Origin: Enterococcus diestrammenae
Lineage (GTDB): Bacteria > Bacillota > Bacilli > Lactobacillales > Enterococcaceae
Reading direction: 5' to 3'
Assembly: GCF_009933255.1 (NCBI RefSeq)
Contig: NZ_MAEI01000008.1
Span: 1-64,000 of the forward strand
DNA: 64,000 nt
Shown: one piece after another, positions 6,588 to 14,290 of the stretch
Numbering within the stretch: the first letter of the stretch is position 1
Layout: each line of letters starts with the position of its first letter
Notes under the pieces: model-generated
What the model saw: the letters and a program-made list of their open reading frames with translations, nothing else
What the model was told of the DNA's origin: nothing
Database searches by the model: none
Translations under genes and position numbers: made by a program

Positions 6588-7532
6588 CTAGACTTTTTGA
6601 AAAGTCAGACCTTGTTCAGTCATATATCGATTTAGTTCATATAATTTTGATTTAGGGCCGGTGATGTTGAGAGTGAAAGTCATTACTTCATCGGTTTCTT
6701 TTTGTTCAATGCGCGTTACTATTTCGCCAGTAGAACCGTCAATTACTGTATTCCCAACTTGTTCTTGACTTCTCTTGCGGATTTCAGCCATAGCAGCGTC
6801 ATATTCTTCTTTGGCAATCCGTTGCTGTTCTTTCTCGGCTTCGTCAGCTTTTTTCTGCTCTACCGCCTGTTTAATACGTTCGATAACTTCCCCTGACGAA
6901 AGGCCTTGGTCAATCAGATTTTCCCAAGCGTAAGGATCTAAGCCAGATAAAGTAGCAAAGTCTTTAACGGCATTTTTAGCTTCGGCAATCCGTTGCTTTT
7001 CTAAAGCGATATAGCCTAGTTTCCCGTGGACTTCTTCGACTGTCTTTTTCGTCGGTTCTCCTTTTTTGGTAAAGGCCGACTGTGTATACCAAGACTTAGG
7101 TATCTCCAGTTTCGCAAGGTCTGTCGGCACTAATTGATGGCTATCAAGCATTTCATCAACCAACTGATTGATTTTCCCCGTCCGTATTTTGACTTGCTCC
7201 GATTCATATTCATCAATGCTTTCTTTAATGCCGTCGCCCACCGATTTTATACGATTGCTGTAGGCCTTGATTTTGTCTTCAAAAAGCTTCAACGGCTCGT
7301 TATAGCTCCGTTTCACCGCTTTCCGTTGATCGTCCAGCAAAGTAGCAATCTTGTTCAAATCTGTTCGTGCTTTCTTTGCTTCCGGGATATTATCGTCGGT
7401 AAAAACCATCGTTTCATAATATTTGGCGGTAGACTCGACCATCTCTGCCAAAGCTGATTCATTTTTTATTTTAATGGTAGAGGGTTTGTAATCTACATCG
7501 AATTTTTCAAGTGCTTGTAAATCGTTACTCAT
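6588..7532 (-). CDS. DUF1351 family phage protein
   Basis: 314 residues, mostly alpha-helical with coiled-coil stretches (residues about 45-110 and 210-255). The opening, SNDLQALEKFDVDYKPSTI, and the segments KARTDLNKIATLLDDQRK and PLKLFEDKIKAYSNRIK are typical of DUF1351, found beside Sak/Erf/RecT-type recombination genes in phages of Firmicutes. Start set at ATG 7530-7532 after GAGGAGGAAGACG; the frame extends 29 codons upstream but without a site. It overlaps the small upstream gene by eight bases. Confidence 0.8.
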   Translation of the reverse strand: MSNDLQALEKFDVDYKPSTIKIKNESALAEMVESTAKYYETMVFTDDNIPEAKKARTDLNKIATLLDDQRKAVKRSYNEPLKLFEDKIKAYSNRIKSVGDGIKESIDEYESEQVKIRTGKINQLVDEMLDSHQLVPTDLAKLEIPKSWYTQSAFTKKGEPTKKTVEEVHGKLGYIALEKQRIAEAKNAVKDFATLSGLDPYAWENLIDQGLSSGEVIERIKQAVEQKKADEAEKEQQRIAKEEYDAAMAEIRKRSQEQVGNTVIDGSTGEIVTRIEQKETDEVMTFTLNITGPKSKLYELNRYMTEQGLTFQKV

Positions 7533-7623
7533 CGTCTTCCTCCTCATCTGGTAGCCACGACTGATTAATATTGGTAAAAATGCAATTGTCTGGGTCAGAC
7601 ATCGCTGTATCGTAATCAAACAT
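7525..7623 (-). CDS. Small acidic phage protein, 32 aa
   Basis: ATG at 7621-7623 has GGAGCTGAAAAAA upstream. The 32-residue product (MFDYDTAMSDPDN… ending DEEEDDE) stops at TAA 7525-7527, inside the start region of the DUF1351 gene. The ribosome binding site of that gene (GAGGAGG) encodes the acidic tail, so the two are tightly coupled. Composition is strongly acidic. No family recognised; it could equally act mainly as a leader for its neighbour. Confidence 0.55.
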   Translation of the reverse strand: MFDYDTAMSDPDNCIFTNINQSWLPDEEEDDE

Positions 7624-7642
7624 TTTTTTCAGCTCCATTTCG

Positions 7643-7651
7643 TGCTATAAT
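7643..7651 (+). promoter_or_regulatory. Extended -10 promoter TGCTATAAT, rightward, antisense to operon
   Basis: TGCTATAAT is again a perfect extended -10 on the plus strand, directly upstream of the 32-residue gene on the other strand. A short dyad TGAGG (7651-7655) / CCTCA (7668-7672) begins at the -10, as in the cassette at 1136-1195, and a terminator follows. The predicted RNA would be about 60 nucleotides. Confidence 0.5.
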
Positions 7652-7685
7652 GAGGCTAATCAAATAACCTCAATCATTTAGGTTT

Positions 7686-7720
7686 GACCCGCTCATGCTT
7701 GCCGGCTAGCGGGTCTTTTT
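7686..7720 (+). terminator. Rho-independent terminator of second antisense cassette
   Basis: GACCCGCT (7686-7693) pairs perfectly with AGCGGGTC (7708-7715), then TTTTT. It overlaps the 3' end of the leftward membrane-protein gene. On the minus strand no T-run follows, so it serves the plus strand. Confidence 0.65.
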
Positions 7721-7890
7721 GTGCGTTCAAACTCCCTGATAGCTTTTTTTGTATCAGCATCATCAAAAAGTGTGAGAAGCGAAAGCCCTACAATACTAAT
7801 AATTACGATTGTCCATCCTGTACTGACTAGATTTGTCAACACATCGGCTAACAACCAGCATGTGATGATTATCCTTGCTACGTATTTCAT
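7693..7890 (-). CDS. Small membrane protein, 65 aa
   Basis: Two hydrophobic segments (ARIIITCWLLADVLTNLV, about 5-22, and TIVIISIVGLSLLTLF, about 27-42) are followed by a charged C-terminal tail (KKAIREFERTKRPASRQA). The ATG overlaps the TGA of the upstream gene (ATGA). Its last codons coincide with a plus-strand terminator stem. No family recognised; a two-helix inner-membrane protein of the phage early region. Confidence 0.6.
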   Translation of the reverse strand: MKYVARIIITCWLLADVLTNLVSTGWTIVIISIVGLSLLTLFDDADTKKAIREFERTKRPASRQA

Positions 7891-8147
7891 GCCTGCGCCT
7901 CCCTCATGCTGATTACGTTTTGATTCATCTTTTCTAATTTCTTTCGCTTCTTCGCTTCTTTGATAATCTGGTCAAAATTACGTCCGCCATTTTCTTTCAA
8001 AAACCGCTCTGCTTCAAAAATGCTGACTACTTTTTGTGAGCTAAACATAATGCTTTTGATCTCGCCAAGCTCTTCTAAAATGTAAATCTTGTCCTTTGAT
8101 GTCTTGTATTCAACCGCCAATTCCGGCAGTGTGTACACCATTGCCAT
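7887..8147 (-). CDS. Excisionase-like / MerR-fold DNA-binding protein
   Basis: About 86 residues. The segment YTLPELAVEYKTSKDKIYIL followed by SQKVVSIFEAERFLKENG has the winged-helix layout of excisionases and related small phage DNA-binding proteins, with a basic C-terminus (KEAKKRKKLEKM). Start is one of ATG 8147, ATG 8141 or TTG 8153, the last with AAAGGAATGA at better spacing. It could be the excisionase or a second early regulator; the distance from the integrase does not decide it. Confidence 0.55.
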   Translation of the reverse strand: MAMVYTLPELAVEYKTSKDKIYILEELGEIKSIMFSSQKVVSIFEAERFLKENGGRNFDQIIKEAKKRKKLEKMNQNVISMREAQA

Positions 8148-8149
8148 TC

Positions 8150-8677
8150 TCAATCATTCCTTTCCCGGCTCTCCGCCATCTTGATAACCTCGCGACTATC
8201 AAAGCAGTAGCGCTCGCATACTGTCGTAAATACTGCAATCTCGCTTGATATCTCATCTTTTAATTCAAGGAGCCACTCCAGAATTTCTTCACGCTCGGAG
8301 GATTCTAGCTCCTCATGCGAGATGCTCAACAAGTCCCATATCTCATACTTCTTTTCTTTCTCGATTCGTTCCATCTCCTCTTTGTCCTGTCCCACCATTT
8401 TTGATAGCGGGTGACGATCACGCCGTTTCCTGTTTAGCGGACGTGGCGTATGAAACAATGTTGCTGCTACCTCAAAATCAGTGTCGGGATCGTTTAGATA
8501 CTCGGCAAAGTTAACTACTCCGTCAATGTCTAATCTTCGTCGTCCATTTAGCTTGTGGCTGATGTTCTGTGGCGAATCATTCAAATCTAGCGCCATCGCA
8601 CGTTGATTGAGGTCTTGCCGGTCTACTTCCTTCCGAAAAATCGCTGCTACTTGTGTTTCGATTTTTGTGAGTGCCAT
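8150..8677 (-). CDS. XRE-like HTH phage regulator
   Basis: 175 residues starting at ATG 8675-8677 (MALTKIETQVAAIF) with CAAGGGAGGGAATTTT upstream. Residues about 20-75 look like a helix-turn-helix: LNQRAMALDLNDSPQNISHK then LNGRRRLDIDGVVNFAEYL. The second half is a charged helical region (EEMERIEKEKKYEIWDLL). It lies in the early operon two genes after Cro, where antirepressors and replication regulators are common. No named family. Confidence 0.65.
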   Translation of the reverse strand: MALTKIETQVAAIFRKEVDRQDLNQRAMALDLNDSPQNISHKLNGRRRLDIDGVVNFAEYLNDPDTDFEVAATLFHTPRPLNRKRRDRHPLSKMVGQDKEEMERIEKEKKYEIWDLLSISHEELESSEREEILEWLLELKDEISSEIAVFTTVCERYCFDSREVIKMAESRERND

Positions 8678-8740
8678 AAAATTCCCTCCCTTGTATTTAG
8701 TTATCAATTTTCATAGCCGTTGAACTGCCATAAACTGTTA

Positions 8741-8893
8741 TTAAGCAAAGGAAGCTTCGTCTAACTCTCGCTCTAAATCTTTCCGAACTTCCTCAACCAG
8801 TCTGTCCAGTTGATCGTCGTTAGCGCATTTGATGATATGAACTAATCGAGGACGGGCGTCGAGTATTAAGTTGATTTTTTCTTGTTTGGTCAT
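8741..8893 (-). CDS. Small acidic phage protein, 50 aa
   Basis: ATG 8891-8893 overlaps the TGA of the cro-like gene as ATGA, and the frame runs 50 codons to TAA 8741-8743. Sequence MTKQEKINLILDARPRLVHI then DDQLDRLVEEVRKDLERELD predicts two amphipathic helices. The overlap with cro implies coupled translation. Function unknown. Confidence 0.65.
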   Translation of the reverse strand: MTKQEKINLILDARPRLVHIIKCANDDQLDRLVEEVRKDLERELDEASFA

Positions 8894-9132
8894 TTTGCCG
8901 TCTCCTCAATTTCTGTTTTAGCAACGTTCCGATTAAAAATTTTTTCATAGGGAATCCCTAATGTTTCAACAAGCAATGGCAATTCTTCAAGTTGGAATGA
9001 ATATTCTCCACTTTCTCGTCTTGAATACTTAGATTTGTCATTTAAACCAAGTTTTTTTGCCATTTCCTGTTGAGTGAAGCCTTTTTTAGTTCTTGCGCTT
9101 TTAATAAGCGCTAAGTTGACTGTTACATCCAT
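8890..9132 (-). CDS. Cro-like XRE family repressor
   Basis: 80 residues, nearly all an XRE helix-turn-helix (LIKSARTKKGFTQQEMAKKL, then LEELPLLVETLGIPYEKIF). It is the first gene of the leftward early operon and diverges from the CI gene across an operator region, which is the Cro position. Start ATG follows ACGGGGTGATGTA. Expected role: shutting off the CI promoter during lytic growth. Confidence 0.85.
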   Translation of the reverse strand: MDVTVNLALIKSARTKKGFTQQEMAKKLGLNDKSKYSRRESGEYSFQLEELPLLVETLGIPYEKIFNRNVAKTEIEETAK

Positions 9133-9171
9133 TACATCACCCCGTTTCTATTTTCTCAACCTTATGTACTT

Positions 9172-9200
9172 AGTATACGTTGCGTTTTTAGCAATGTCAA
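9172..9200 (-). promoter_or_regulatory. Early leftward promoter (PR equivalent)
   Basis: Read on the minus strand, TTGACA (9195-9200) and TATACT (9172-9177) are separated by exactly 17 bases. It drives the cro-like gene. The operator at 9180-9194 fills the spacer, so repressor binding would block polymerase. Confidence 0.85.
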
Positions 9201-9276
9201 ACATTTTATTGCTATTTCTGCAACTTTTTTATTTCTGTTAAAGCAACATGATATGATTAAGTTGTGATTTCGACAA
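9180..9276. promoter_or_regulatory. CI/Cro operators, three TTGY-N7-RCAA dyads
   Basis: Three 15-bp dyads share one pattern: TTGC-N7-GCAA at 9180-9194 and 9209-9223, and TTGT-N7-ACAA at 9262-9276 (extended by flanking G and C). The first two are 29 bp apart, and a half-matching site (GCAA at 9243-9246) lies at the next 23-bp step. The third overlaps the region just downstream of the rightward -10-like TATGAT (9252-9257) of cI. Spacing and identity make these the likely repressor sites. Confidence 0.7.
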
Positions 9277-9299
9277 CTAATTCCAAGGAGGCCCATAAC

Positions 9300-9626
9300 A
9301 TGACAAGTCTGCCTAAAAAGATAATCGACTTGAGAGAGTCTAACGACTGGAGCCAAGCGGAATTGGCAAGGCGTTTAGATGTTAATAAGTCAGTAATGAA
9401 CAGAATTGAAAGCGGAGAACGGAAGGTATCGTCAGATGAACTAAAGAGACTATCTGATATTTTTGATGTTTCAACCGATTACCTTCTCGAACGCACGGGT
9501 GAAAAAGATAAAACTCCAAATTTAGTCGCAGCCCACCTTGACGACGATGTTAGCGATGAAGATATGGAAGACATCCTGAACTATATCGAGTTTAGAAAGA
9601 AAAATCCTTTAGGTAAGAAGAAGTAG
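9300..9626 (+). CDS. CI-like XRE family phage repressor (short form)
   Basis: 108 residues. N-terminal XRE domain (LRESNDWSQAELARRLDVNK, then SDELKRLSDIFDVSTDYLL) and a short acidic tail (DDDVSDEDMEDILNYIEF), with no LexA/CI peptidase domain. This layout is that of ImmR-type repressors inactivated by a separate ImmA protease, and the next gene encodes one. Start ATG 9300-9302 follows AAGGAGGCCCATAAC; a longer frame upstream would cross an operator. Confidence 0.85.
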   Translation: MTSLPKKIIDLRESNDWSQAELARRLDVNKSVMNRIESGERKVSSDELKRLSDIFDVSTDYLLERTGEKDKTPNLVAAHLDDDVSDEDMEDILNYIEFRKKNPLGKKK

Positions 9627-9634
9627 GTGATTTG

Positions 9635-10102
9635 ATGCAGCAAGACGAGAAACTTATGTCGGCATTTCCTCACTTAACCTACCTTTACGACCCAATTATG
9701 CCTGATAAACAAAAAGGATGGATTTGTGATGATGTTGTCTATTTAAATCCGAGGCAAACGAAAACCGAGCTCACTTGCACGATCGCCGAAGAAATTGGGC
9801 ACTACTTAACTTCTGTTGGTGATATCGTAGATCAAAATACCAATGAGAAACGAAAACAAGAACGCAAAGCCAGAGATGCCGGTTCTCTTCTACTTGTGAC
9901 ACCTTTCGATATTATTGATTGCTTTGATAATGGTTGTAGAGAAATCTGGGAATGCGCTGAATATTTATCAGTAACGGAAGAAACATTTAAAACTGCAGTA
10001 AAATGGTACGCTAGAAAATACGATGGAGTAATCACGGAAGATAAGCATACAATTTGGTTTCATAAAGACGGAACCATGTCTGTTTATAAATCGTTGATAT
10101 AA
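9635..10102 (+). CDS. ImmA/IrrE-family protein with altered HExxH motif
   Basis: 155 residues. The N-terminal half follows ImmA/IrrE (GWICDDVVYLNPRQTKTELT, then TIAEEIGHYLTSVGDI). The usual zinc motif HExxH reads EEIGH here: the first His is Glu. A later acidic residue (ARDAGSLLLVTP, as in RxEaeAd…LL) is in place. ImmA proteins cleave ImmR-type repressors after DNA damage, and this gene directly follows the CI-like gene (8-base gap, AGGTGATTTG before ATG). Whether it still cleaves is unclear. Confidence 0.75.
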   Translation: MQQDEKLMSAFPHLTYLYDPIMPDKQKGWICDDVVYLNPRQTKTELTCTIAEEIGHYLTSVGDIVDQNTNEKRKQERKARDAGSLLLVTPFDIIDCFDNGCREIWECAEYLSVTEETFKTAVKWYARKYDGVITEDKHTIWFHKDGTMSVYKSLI

Positions 10103-10178
10103 AATGAGTTTATTTTGGCGACAGTCTGCCTGCCATTAAGTGGGAGCGATAAATAAAAAGTGCAGGAGGGAATTTGGT

Positions 10179-10775
10179 ATGGCAAAGAAGAAAGTAACTG
10201 GGGAAGACGGAAAAACTTATGTAATGAAGGAAAAGAAACCATTTTATAAGAAAATATGGTTTTGGATTTTGGTAGTAGTGGTTATTGCCATAGGAGCTTC
10301 TTCGTTGGGAGGAGGAGACAAATCGAACGGTGGAGAAAAAGTCTCAAGCGCTCAATCTTCAGAAAAAAAGGATACCGCAGAATCAACAAAGGAATCAGAA
10401 ACTGCCGAATTTTATAACGTTGGAGATAGTGTAAAAGTTGGCGATGCTACTTATACTCTCACCTCAGTTTCCTTAACGGATGAAAGAAACCAATTTGATG
10501 AAACTAATCCGGCATACGTGATCGCTGTTTCATACACAATGGAAAATAATTCTGATGAAGATTTACCTGTTGGAATGGATTTATCTGCTTATGGACCGGA
10601 TGATAAAAAATTAGAATCTTATCCTAATGATAATACAATGGGGTCAGTCGCAGCAGGCAAAAAAATGGATTGCGTAGAACATTTTGGATTAGGCGAGTTA
10701 GGAGAAGTTGAACTTCAGTTTGCTCCTGCAATTAGTTTGGAGAAAACCGCAAACTTTAAAGCTAACGTTCAATAG
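10179..10775 (+). CDS. Membrane-anchored DUF4352-like protein in lysogeny module
   Basis: 198 residues from ATG 10179 after GCAGGAGGGAATTTGGT. A cytoplasmic basic N-terminus (MAKKKVTGEDGKTYVMKEKK) precedes one membrane helix (IWFWILVVVVIAIGASSL, about 25-43), a Ser/Lys/Glu-rich linker and an extracellular beta-sandwich (NVGDSVKVGDATYTLTSVSL, VIAVSYTMENNSDEDLPVG). The fold resembles DUF4352/DUF5067 immunoglobulin-like domains. Its place between repressor genes and integrase is where lysogenic-conversion and superinfection-exclusion genes sit; that role is inferred. Confidence 0.75.
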   Translation: MAKKKVTGEDGKTYVMKEKKPFYKKIWFWILVVVVIAIGASSLGGGDKSNGGEKVSSAQSSEKKDTAESTKESETAEFYNVGDSVKVGDATYTLTSVSLTDERNQFDETNPAYVIAVSYTMENNSDEDLPVGMDLSAYGPDDKKLESYPNDNTMGSVAAGKKMDCVEHFGLGELGEVELQFAPAISLEKTANFKANVQ

Positions 10776-10802
10776 TTTCTTAGGAAATGAGTATTAAAAG
10801 AT

Positions 10803-10824
10803 CAGGCTTCGGCCTTTTCTTTTT
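10803..10824 (+). terminator. Terminator before the integrase gene
   Basis: CAGGC-TTCG-GCCT hairpin with a TTCG tetraloop, then TTTTCTTTTT on the plus strand, just after the membrane-protein gene. It would end the cI-immA-membrane protein transcript so the integrase needs its own promoter. Confidence 0.65.
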
Positions 10825-10896
10825 ACCATCAAAACGAACACCAGTTTGTATATTTTTAGACTCAAACGATACAAAACACTGAAAGGAAAGATAATC

Positions 10897-12042
10897 ATGG
10901 AAGGATCAGTAAGGAAAAGAGGCGCTAAATGGTACTATTCCTTTGAAGCAGCCTCCGTGGAAGGTCAACGAAAACGTATAGAAAGAGTTGGCGGGAATAC
11001 AAAAGCAGAAGCTTACGAAGCAATGCGTGAAGCAATGAAACAATATGAAAACGGCGATGTCATTAAGCTGTCCAATATTAGCGTTGCCGATTATTTTGAT
11101 TACTGGTTTACAAACTATGTAGAGCGAAAACTGAAATACAATACTCAGAAGAATTATCGGAATATCATTGATAAGTACATCAAGCCCGGCATAGGAAAAT
11201 ACAAGTTAAAGTCTGCTGGTCCTGAAATGCTCCAAGAATTTGTGGACAGCCTTCCTACATTCAACGGCAATGATAAAAAGCTGGCAAAGCACAGCGTTGA
11301 AATCATCATTACAGTACTAGGTGGTGCGTTTAAGAAGGCTGTTTATCCGTGGAAGTTAATACGAGAGAACCCGATGCAGTATGTAGAGCCACCAGCATAC
11401 GATCAGCAACAGCAGGTTACCCGCAGTGATATGGGCATCATCTCTGTTGAGCAGTACGATCAAATACTAAAACGTACTCCTCCTGTTGACCCCTTCCGCA
11501 TTCCGCTTATCATCGGCATGCACACTGGGTTAAGACGTGGTGAAGTTTGTGCTTTGACCTGGGCTGATATCTCCTTTGAGGACAAAGCAATAACGGTAAA
11601 TAAGAGTATGACGCAAGACAAAAATGGCATTCTTGTGGGCACGCCAAAAACACAGGCAAGCTATCGCACTATCCCTGCTGATGAAACGTTGTTTAAGGAA
11701 CTTAAAGCGCACAAAAAGCGCCAGATAGAAAACCGTCTACTCCATGGAAAATATTATTACAATAGCGATTGGGTCTGTACAAAGGCGAACGGTGAACCCG
11801 TGACCCCAAAGTCGATCAATTGGAACTGCACAAAAATCAGCAAGGAACTTGGCTTTAGATTTCACTATCACTCTCTAAGACATACCCACGCCACCCTCTT
11901 ACTTGAAAATGGTGCCAAGCCAAAAGCTGTGCAAGAGAGATTGGGCCACAGTCGGATATCTACCACATTAGATACGTACACGCATGTTACTAAAAAGATG
12001 AAAAACGAACTGACTGATATTATTTCTGGCGTCCTCGGATAG
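10897..12042 (+). CDS. int: Tyrosine-type phage integrase
   Basis: 381 residues from ATG 10897 after GAAAGGAAAGATAATC. N-terminal arm-binding domain (GSVRKRGAKWYYSFEA, residues 2-50), SAM-like core-binding domain (about 60-165) and catalytic domain. Catalytic residues are all visible: Arg213 in HTGLRRGE, Lys251 in TPKTQASYR, His325 and Arg328 in HSLRHTH, His351 in LGHSR and the nucleophile Tyr361 in LDTYTHV. It should integrate and excise the prophage at the site between its own stop and lepA. Confidence 0.95.
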   Translation: MEGSVRKRGAKWYYSFEAASVEGQRKRIERVGGNTKAEAYEAMREAMKQYENGDVIKLSNISVADYFDYWFTNYVERKLKYNTQKNYRNIIDKYIKPGIGKYKLKSAGPEMLQEFVDSLPTFNGNDKKLAKHSVEIIITVLGGAFKKAVYPWKLIRENPMQYVEPPAYDQQQQVTRSDMGIISVEQYDQILKRTPPVDPFRIPLIIGMHTGLRRGEVCALTWADISFEDKAITVNKSMTQDKNGILVGTPKTQASYRTIPADETLFKELKAHKKRQIENRLLHGKYYYNSDWVCTKANGEPVTPKSINWNCTKISKELGFRFHYHSLRHTHATLLLENGAKPKAVQERLGHSRISTTLDTYTHVTKKMKNELTDIISGVLG

Positions 12043-12044
12043 CC

Positions 12045-12088
12045 AAAAAAACAAAATTTGCCGACGAGAAAAATATTCCGTCGGCAAA
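12045..12088 (-). terminator. Terminator facing lepA
   Basis: TTTGCCGACG (12057-12066) and CGTCGGCAAA (12079-12088) form a perfect 10-bp stem. On the minus strand it is followed by TTTTGTTTTTTT, so it ends leftward transcription coming out of lepA before the integrase. On the plus strand no T-run follows. GGCAAATC is repeated just beyond (12083-12090 and 12094-12101), possibly integrase arm sites. Confidence 0.65.
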
Positions 12089-12145
12089 TCGTAGGCAAAT
12101 CATGAAAACACACATCATTTTGATAGTTCATTTTCAAACAAACCC

Positions 12146-13984
12146 TTATTTCTTCTTCGGTTCGTCCTCGTCCATTTTCAGAACAGCCATGAAGGCTTCC
12201 TGTGGCACTTCCACTGAACCGATTTGCTTCATGCGCTTTTTCCCTTCTTTTTGTTTCTCAAGAAGTTTGCGTTTTCGGGAAACATCCCCCCCGTAACATT
12301 TCGCCAAGACGTTTTTCCGCAATGCTTTGATATCGGAGCGAGCGACGATTTTTTGTCCGATAGCAGCTTGAATTGGGACTTCGAATTGTTGTCGCGGAAT
12401 TAATTGTTTTAGTTTCTCCACGATAGCCTTGCCTCGCTCGTATGCGAAATCTCGGTGAACGATAAAGCTTAGAGCATCGACTTTTTCGGCGTTCAACAAG
12501 ATATCCATCTTCACTAATTTGCTTGGCCGGTAGCCAGACATTTCGTAGTCAAAAGAAGCATAGCCTTTGGTGGAGGATTTCAGTTTGTCAAAGAAATCAA
12601 AGACGATTTCAGACAAAGGGATTTCATAAACCACATTAACCCGGTATTCATCCAAATAATCCATCGTGACAAAATCGCCACGTTTTCGTTGAGAAAGCTC
12701 CATAACTGCCCCCACATAATCGTTTGGCACCATGATTTGAGCTTTGACATAAGGTTCTTCCACGTCTTGAATCGTTACCGGATCAGGAAAATCAGCTGGA
12801 TTGTCCACGACTGCCATACTGCCATCAGTCTTGTTAACATGATAAATAACAGATGGTGCAGTGGTGATCAATTCCAGATTGAATTCTCGCTCCAAGCGTT
12901 CTTGGACAACATCCATATGCAATAATCCTAAGAAACCACACCGGAAACCAAACCCTAAAGCTTGAGAGGTTTCTGGTTCAAATTGTAAGGCCGCATCGTT
13001 TAATTGCAGTTTTTCCAAGGCTTCCCGTAAATCATTGTAACGAGATGTATCGATTGGATATAACCCACAATAAACCATCGGATTCATTTTTCGATACCCA
13101 GGGAGTGCTTCTGCAGCTGGATTCTCGGCTAAAGTGACAGTATCCCCTACTCGCGTATCTGCTACGGTTTTGATAGCAGCAGTGATATAGCCAACATCCC
13201 CTACCATCAAATAATCCCGTTGAATAGCTTTTGGTGAAAAGACGCCCACTTCGGTCACTTCAAAGGTCTTCCCATTACTCATCAGCTGAATTTTATCGCC
13301 AGGACGCACGACACCATCCATCACTCGGATATTTAAGACAACCCCACGGTAACTATCATAAACAGAGTCAAAAATCAACGCTTTCAAAGGTGCTTCAAGA
13401 TCGCCATCAGGAGCTGGAACATTGGTGGTGATTTGTTCCAAAATATCTTCAATCCCAATACCGGCTTTGGCGCTGGCGAGGACAGCTTCAGACGCATCAA
13501 TACCGATAACATCCTCAATCTCTTGCCGAACACGTTCGGGATCGGCAGCCGGCAAATCGATTTTATTGATCACCGGTAAGATTTCTAAATCATTGTCCAA
13601 GGCCAAATAAACATTGGCCAACGTTTGCGCTTCAATCCCTTGAGCCGCATCCACTACCAATACAGCACCCTCACAAGCCGCCAAACTTCGGGACACTTCG
13701 TAAGTGAAATCCACGTGTCCAGGCGTGTCAATCAAATGGAAGATATAGGTTTCCTCGTCTTTAGCTGTGTAATTTAATTCAATGGCATTTAACTTGATTG
13801 TAATGCCTCGTTCCCGCTCCAAATCCATGGAGTCCAACAGTTGATCTTGCATTTCCCGCTTGGTCACGGTATGCGTTTGTTCCAAAATCCGGTCCGCCAA
13901 GGTGGATTTTCCGTGATCGATATGAGCAATAATGGAAAAATTGCGAATCCGTTCTTGCCGTTTTTGCATTTCTTGTAAGTTCAA
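12146..13984 (-). CDS. lepA: Elongation factor 4 (LepA), back-translocating GTPase
   Basis: 612 residues, full family length. G1 is [10 protein letters not shown] near residue 20, G2 region RGIT, G3 DTPGHVDF, G4 NKID. Domain II, III and V follow and the LepA-specific C-terminal domain ends with a basic/acidic tail (EDEPKKK). EF4 acts on stalled or mis-translocated ribosomes. Start is TTG 13982-13984 with GAGGAATCAAG upstream; it gives the family-typical N-terminus ([16 protein letters not shown]). The prophage attachment site lies just past its 3' end. Confidence 0.95.
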   Translation of the reverse strand: MNLQEMQKRQERIRNFSIIAHIDHGKSTLADRILEQTHTVTKREMQDQLLDSMDLERERGITIKLNAIELNYTAKDEETYIFHLIDTPGHVDFTYEVSRSLAACEGAVLVVDAAQGIEAQTLANVYLALDNDLEILPVINKIDLPAADPERVRQEIEDVIGIDASEAVLASAKAGIGIEDILEQITTNVPAPDGDLEAPLKALIFDSVYDSYRGVVLNIRVMDGVVRPGDKIQLMSNGKTFEVTEVGVFSPKAIQRDYLMVGDVGYITAAIKTVADTRVGDTVTLAENPAAEALPGYRKMNPMVYCGLYPIDTSRYNDLREALEKLQLNDAALQFEPETSQALGFGFRCGFLGLLHMDVVQERLEREFNLELITTAPSVIYHVNKTDGSMAVVDNPADFPDPVTIQDVEEPYVKAQIMVPNDYVGAVMELSQRKRGDFVTMDYLDEYRVNVVYEIPLSEIVFDFFDKLKSSTKGYASFDYEMSGYRPSKLVKMDILLNAEKVDALSFIVHRDFAYERGKAIVEKLKQLIPRQQFEVPIQAAIGQKIVARSDIKALRKNVLAKCYGGDVSRKRKLLEKQKEGKKRMKQIGSVEVPQEAFMAVLKMDEDEPKKK

Positions 13985-14098
13985 CTTGATTCCTCATTTC
14001 ATATTCTTTCAAATGCCCCTCTGAGCCTGGTACCTTCAATTTCAAAAATGCCCCGCAGCATTTCACTACGGCTTTTGATAATTTACTCCAGCCTTATC

Positions 14099-14104
14099 AT
14101 TATA
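14099..14104 (-). promoter_or_regulatory. lepA promoter -10 (TGGTATAAT)
   Basis: On the minus strand TGGTATAATG is an extended -10 about 115 bases upstream of the lepA start. A weak -35 (TTTAAA, 14122-14127) stands 17 bases before it. Confidence 0.5.
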
Positions 14105-14154
14105 CCAACGAAACTGAGGAATTTAAAGGAATTTTCCGTCAGCTATCAGAAAAG

Positions 14155-14290
14155 GGGGAAACCTTGCTTCTTGAGAGCCCTCTTTATTGTGATGTGATGG
14201 AAAATACCAACTAAAAATAGATGACATTTTGCTATGTCTAGCATAGTTTTTCTGCTTAGATGTAGCCTATGTAAAAAAGCGTCTTCAGTT
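14155..14290 (+). repeat. Dispersed intergenic repeat, copy 1 (diverged)
   Basis: The stretch with CCTTGCTTC, GAGAGCCCTC, AATACCAACTAAA and GACATTTTGCTA lines up with copies at 20990-21245, 30470-30600 and 33738-33968. It is the most diverged of the four and lacks a clear 3' end motif. It lies in the 580-base gap between lepA and the FabZ-like gene; the remainder of the gap to 14489 shows no gene. Confidence 0.4.

Larger units (their letters stand above)
1..12042. mobile_element. Prophage, lysogeny-to-late-regulator part (left end outside window)
   Basis: The block has the standard order of a temperate siphovirus of Firmicutes: integrase, CI/ImmA lysogeny pair, divergent Cro, replication genes and an ArpU-like late regulator. 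No structural or lysis genes are visible, so they should lie left of base 1. The right boundary is between the integrase stop at 12042 and the lepA stop at 12146. The attachment core cannot be fixed because the other end is not in the window. Confidence 0.95.

Noticed and set aside
9162..9356. 64-codon leftward frame across the cI/cro region
   Set aside because: It covers operators and promoters and lies opposite the CI gene; a shadow frame.
12057..12101. Integrase terminator
   Set aside because: The stem has its T-run only on the minus strand, so it serves lepA; no rightward terminator for int was found.
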